NCBI GenBank assembly: GCA_003354055.1
Contig: PIVQ01000301.1
Location: forward strand, 1-8,088
Reading direction: 5' to 3'
Length of the DNA stretch: 8,088 nucleotides
Source: Desulfobacteraceae bacterium
Lineage (GTDB): Bacteria; Desulfobacterota; Desulfobacteria; Desulfobacterales; Desulfobacteraceae
Shown: in pieces, positions 5,395 through 8,088 of the stretch
How positions within the stretch are numbered: position 1 is the first letter of the stretch
How the letters are laid out: each line of letters begins with the position of its first letter
Translations under genes and position numbers: made by a program
The notes under the pieces: generated by a model
Seen by the model: the letters and a program-made list of their open reading frames with translations, nothing else
Told to the model about the DNA's origin: nothing
Database searches by the model: none

Positions 5395-6696
5395 ATGATT
5401 ATTTTTTATCACATTTTCACCTCCCTTCTTTTTATTGGAATCCTGCCTTTGCTGCCCCTGATATGGCTGGTGTCAGAAAAGCGGAGGGCAAATCTACTTC
5501 AGCGCTTGGGTTTTTTTACCGGAATACCTGAAAAAAAGTCCGATAGTTACAGGATCTGGGTCCATGCTTTGTCTGTGGGAGAGGTCAATTCATCTTTGCC
5601 CTTTGTAAACGCTTTGAAGGAAAATATACCCCATGCCGACATTGTGTTTACGGCATCTACACGGACGGGGTTTGAAACTGCTAAAAGATTGATGTCACCG
5701 GGGAAAGAGAAGTCTCCCGTTTCAGCCTTTGGATATTTCCCCTTTGATATCTGGCTGTCTGTGATACGGGTGGCATCCAGAGTTCAACCGGATTTGATCT
5801 GTATTGTTGAGACAGATCTGTGGCCGGGTTTTCTGTCCATCATGAAACAGCGAAGGGTGCCGGTGGTTCTGGTTAATGCCAGGTTGTCTCCCCGATCTCT
5901 GGCAGGTTATAAACGCTTAGGCCGATTTTCATCTTTGTTTTTTGCCGGCCTTTCCCATGTTATGGCCCAGACCCGGAAGGATGCCCAGGGGTTCGAACAG
6001 CTCGGCATTTCCGGTAATCGTCTGTCAGTGACAGGAAATATCAAGTTTGACCAGCCCTGTGTGCAGATGACCGAACAAGAAATTCAAAAATTGAAGCAGC
6101 GCCTGGGCATTCGGGCTCATCACCGGGTTTGGATTGCAGGCTCTACCCATGGGGGGGAAGAAGCCATGGTGGTAGATGCCTTTGTACGGGCAAAAGAGAG
6201 CTGCCCTGACCTGAAGCTGATCATCGCACCCAGAGATCCAAACAGGAGCGCCAGGTTGATAGGCAAATTGCCCATATCTGCATTTAACCCCGCCTGTTTT
6301 TCCGACCCTGAATCACAAAAAATAAGAGCAGATATCCTTTTCATCGATACCTTGGGAGAGTTGGCCCGCGCCTATGCTGTTTGTGAATTTGCCTTTATAG
6401 GCGGATCGCTGGTCAGCCGTGGGGGGCACAATCCTCTGGAACCTGCCATGTATGGAAAACCAGTCTTGTTCGGTCCTCATATGACGGATTTTCAGGAAGT
6501 CGAAGCCTTGTTGCTGGACGCCGAAGGTGCTGCACGTGTAACCGACGGCATATCGCTGGCAGGAATGGTTGGTCAATTTTTGGATGACGCAAGCACCCGT
6601 GAGCGCATGGGAAAAGCTGCCCAAAACGTTTTTAATGGGAATTGCGGTGCGCTGAAAAGAATCCTTGGAAAAATAAAAGGTGATTTCATTGTTTAA
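5395..6696 (+). CDS. waaA: 3-deoxy-D-manno-octulosonic acid (Kdo) transferase
   Basis: 433 residues, normal for WaaA/KdtA. The enzyme transfers Kdo from CMP-Kdo onto lipid IVA at the cytoplasmic face of the inner membrane. A single N-terminal anchor helix (about 4-25) is followed by the GT-B N-domain with IWVHALSVGEV (54-64; E63 matches the conserved catalytic-base position), FTASTRTG (85-92), FGYFPFD (112-118) and VETDLWP (138-144). The C-domain holds TGNIKFDQ (213-220), IAGSTHGGEE (247-256), IIAPRDPNR (276-284) and the CMP-Kdo-binding GGSLVSRGGHNPLEPAM (336-352). Whether it adds one, two or more Kdo units cannot be read from sequence. It starts 11 bp after lptG without a clear Shine-Dalgarno site and its 3' end overlaps lpxK. 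All family motifs are intact. Confidence 0.95.
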   Translation: MIIFYHIFTSLLFIGILPLLPLIWLVSEKRRANLLQRLGFFTGIPEKKSDSYRIWVHALSVGEVNSSLPFVNALKENIPHADIVFTASTRTGFETAKRLMSPGKEKSPVSAFGYFPFDIWLSVIRVASRVQPDLICIVETDLWPGFLSIMKQRRVPVVLVNARLSPRSLAGYKRLGRFSSLFFAGLSHVMAQTRKDAQGFEQLGISGNRLSVTGNIKFDQPCVQMTEQEIQKLKQRLGIRAHHRVWIAGSTHGGEEAMVVDAFVRAKESCPDLKLIIAPRDPNRSARLIGKLPISAFNPACFSDPESQKIRADILFIDTLGELARAYAVCEFAFIGGSLVSRGGHNPLEPAMYGKPVLFGPHMTDFQEVEALLLDAEGAARVTDGISLAGMVGQFLDDASTRERMGKAAQNVFNGNCGALKRILGKIKGDFIV

Positions 6697-7825
6697 ACAC
6701 TGGCTGGTATATCTGGAAAAAAGGATAGTTGACATTTCCGGTAAAAACTACAGGCCGCGCTTGTTTTCCTTTGAGCATTTTCTTGTCGCCGTTTCCCGGC
6801 TGTATGAGGCAGGCGTCCGGCTTTGGCTGGCAATGTATAATGTTGGGATCCTAAAGCAGAAACAACTGCCCTGTTTTGTGGTTTCAATAGGCAATATTAT
6901 GGCCGGAGGATCGGGAAAAACTCCCATGGCAGTACACCTGGCTGAATCTCTGATCGGTATGGGGTATAAGCCTGTGGTGGTGAGCCGTGGCTATAAGGGG
7001 ACTTTAGGAAAGTTGGCCGGTATTGTAGGCGATGGGAATCAGGTCTTTTTGGACGCCGATACAGCCGGTGACGAACCTTTTATGATGGCTCAAAAGAAAC
7101 GGTTTCCCGTTGTCGTGGGGAAAAACAGGTATGAGGCCGGTAGGCTGGCTCTGGACCAGCTTGATGTTGATGTTATTATCCTGGATGACGGATTTCAGCA
7201 TCTGAGACTTGCAAGGGATATGAATCTGGTTCTTTTTGACCATGACGCCCCCCTGGGTAACACTCGGATGCTTCCGGCAGGACGGCTTCGGGAAACCCCT
7301 GCTATGGCCCGTGAACGAATTCACGGCATTATTTTAACCCGGTGCCCGGAAAATGATCTTGACGGAACCGGGAGGAGCTCAATGCCGGATGGTATTGGTA
7401 ATGTATTCAAAGGAATCCCCTTTTATAAGACTCGCCACCAACCTTATTTGGCCGATTTTTGCCCCAAAGACGTAACAACGGGTGTTCCTGACAATTTTGA
7501 GTTCTTGAAGAACCGCAAGGCTGTTTTATTCTCAGGGATTGTACGTAATGATTCCTTTAAGGACACGGTATCTCGATTCGGGGTAAAGGTGCTTGACCAT
7601 CTTGAATTTCAGGACCATTACCGGTATAAACAGTCTGATTTTACAGATATCCGTGAGCAAGCTCAGGCAATGGGTGCGGATATAATTTTGACCACGGAAA
7701 AGGATTGGGTCAAGGTGGACAGATCTTTTGCCTGGGAACGGGATGTTGCCGTTATCGGTATCCGGATTGAACTTAACAATCCTGACTCCTTTGCCGGTTT
7801 TGTTGAATCGGGATTAAAATTATGA
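6680..7825 (+). CDS. lpxK: Tetraacyldisaccharide 4'-kinase
   Basis: 381 residues. LpxK uses ATP to phosphorylate the 4' position of tetraacyldisaccharide-1-phosphate, giving lipid IVA at the inner membrane. Visible: an N-terminal amphipathic/hydrophobic region (about 30-55) for membrane contact, the P-loop SIGNIMAGGSGKTPM (69-83; K80, T81), VSRGYKG (101-107), AGDEPFMM (129-136), the catalytic ILDDGFQHLRLARD (167-180), LPAGRLRE (198-205), DHYRY (312-316) in the place of the conserved catalytic His region, and TTEKDWVK (338-345). The frame starts with GTG at 6680, 17 bp inside waaA; a TTG at 6689 is an alternative, preceded by AGGTGA at 5 bp, the better Shine-Dalgarno match, and would remove three residues. 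The stretch before the P-loop is about ten residues longer than I recall for most LpxK proteins. It sits logically next to waaA, which uses its product. Confidence 0.95.
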   Translation: MISLFKHWLVYLEKRIVDISGKNYRPRLFSFEHFLVAVSRLYEAGVRLWLAMYNVGILKQKQLPCFVVSIGNIMAGGSGKTPMAVHLAESLIGMGYKPVVVSRGYKGTLGKLAGIVGDGNQVFLDADTAGDEPFMMAQKKRFPVVVGKNRYEAGRLALDQLDVDVIILDDGFQHLRLARDMNLVLFDHDAPLGNTRMLPAGRLRETPAMARERIHGIILTRCPENDLDGTGRSSMPDGIGNVFKGIPFYKTRHQPYLADFCPKDVTTGVPDNFEFLKNRKAVLFSGIVRNDSFKDTVSRFGVKVLDHLEFQDHYRYKQSDFTDIREQAQAMGADIILTTEKDWVKVDRSFAWERDVAVIGIRIELNNPDSFAGFVESGLKL

Positions 7826-7896
7826 ATAGCATGCGTATACAGTCCGGAAAACCAAAAACTTTAGCCCCTGGCCTGATAATAAATGATACAGATTAA
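7822..7896 (+). CDS. Possible 24-residue leader-type ORF between lpxK and waaF
   Basis: An ATG at 7822 overlaps the lpxK stop as ATGA and opens a 24-codon frame ending with TAA at 7894-7896. The product starts MNSMRIQSGK and is basic in its first half, with no recognisable motif. Its stop lies 11 bp past the waaF ATG, so ribosomes finishing it could restart on waaF, which itself has no clear Shine-Dalgarno site. GGGA lies about 8 bp before the ATG. It may equally be a chance frame in the spacer. Confidence 0.25.
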   Translation: MNSMRIQSGKPKTLAPGLIINDTD

Positions 7897-8088
7897 ACTT
7901 CAAGATACTGACCAGTCCAGAATTCTGATCCGGGCGGCCAATTGGGTCGGGGATGCCATTATGACTACTCCTGTTCTCAGGGCGGTGCGGAAAAATTATC
8001 CCCAATCCCATATCACGGTTTTAGCCAAACCCTGGGTGGTACCAGTCTATGAGACCAACCCCCATGTGGATGAAGTCATGGTCTATGA
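7883..8088 (+). CDS. waaF: ADP-heptose:LPS heptosyltransferase, 5' part (cut by right edge)
   Basis: 68 codons are present before the window ends. After a short lead comes RILIRAANWVGDAIMTTPVL (13-32), the N-terminal signature of family GT9 heptosyltransferases, with the D-x-x-x-T/S region that contacts the acceptor, then AVRKNYPQSHITVLAKPWV and a PHVDEVMVY strand as in the first Rossmann-like domain. The NWVGD form is typical of heptosyltransferase II (WaaF), which adds the second L-glycero-D-manno-heptose to the inner core using ADP-heptose in the cytoplasm; WaaC or WaaQ-type relatives cannot be excluded from a fragment. The ATG at 7883 directly follows an in-frame TAA, so no longer start is possible. 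It lies 57 bp after lpxK and is the last visible gene of the LPS operon. Confidence 0.88.
   Translation, partial: MIQIKLQDTDQSRILIRAANWVGDAIMTTPVLRAVRKNYPQSHITVLAKPWVVPVYETNPHVDEVMVY

Noticed and set aside
6313..6735. A 140-residue minus-strand ORF spanning the waaA-lpxK junction
   Set aside because: It is an antisense shadow over two well-supported genes, with no recognisable motif or ribosome binding site.

Overview
The window looks like a chromosomal piece of a Gram-negative, probably anaerobic bacterium of the Desulfobacterales type (a deltaproteobacterial sulfate reducer). This is inference. It rests on a HesB/IscA-like gene read through an in-frame TGA (selenocysteine), moderate GC content, and a run of lipid A/LPS core genes that requires an outer membrane. 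No rRNA, tRNA, CRISPR array or insertion sequence is visible.

Left part (1-1322): the 3' part of a HesB/IscA-like selenoprotein gene enters from the left edge. Its TGA codon lies at 37-39, exactly where relatives carry the first conserved cysteine, and a SECIS-like hairpin follows it. After the gene comes a ~97-nt nested imperfect inverted repeat (291-387), then a long-stemmed hairpin with A- and T-runs that probably serves as a bidirectional terminator (422-461). The convergent minus-strand gene at 495-1322 encodes a YprB-type DEDDy exonuclease with an N-terminal helix-hairpin-helix.

Middle part (1323-3113): a lipoprotein with a FliL-like C-terminal domain (plus strand) converges on thiN, thiamine diphosphokinase (minus strand). 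Their ends overlap by 4 bases. A ~105-bp divergent intergenic region then holds a good sigma70-type promoter pointing right and a weaker one pointing left to thiN, with overlapping -35 boxes.

Right part (3114-8088): a tight plus-strand operon for LPS assembly, lptF-lptG-waaA(kdtA)-lpxK-waaF. LptF and LptG are the inner-membrane permease pair that extracts finished LPS. LpxK phosphorylates the lipid A disaccharide, WaaA adds Kdo, and WaaF (cut by the right edge) adds heptose to the inner core. Late lipid A synthesis, inner-core assembly and export are thus transcribed together. Most junctions overlap or are only a few bases long and lack strong Shine-Dalgarno sites, which suggests translational coupling. 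The exception is the lpxK-waaF junction, which holds a 24-codon ORF.

The most notable items are the selenocysteine codon that ordinary gene calling would miss, the structured repeat beside it, the FliL-like lipoprotein away from any flagellar genes, and the apparently leaderless lptF start.
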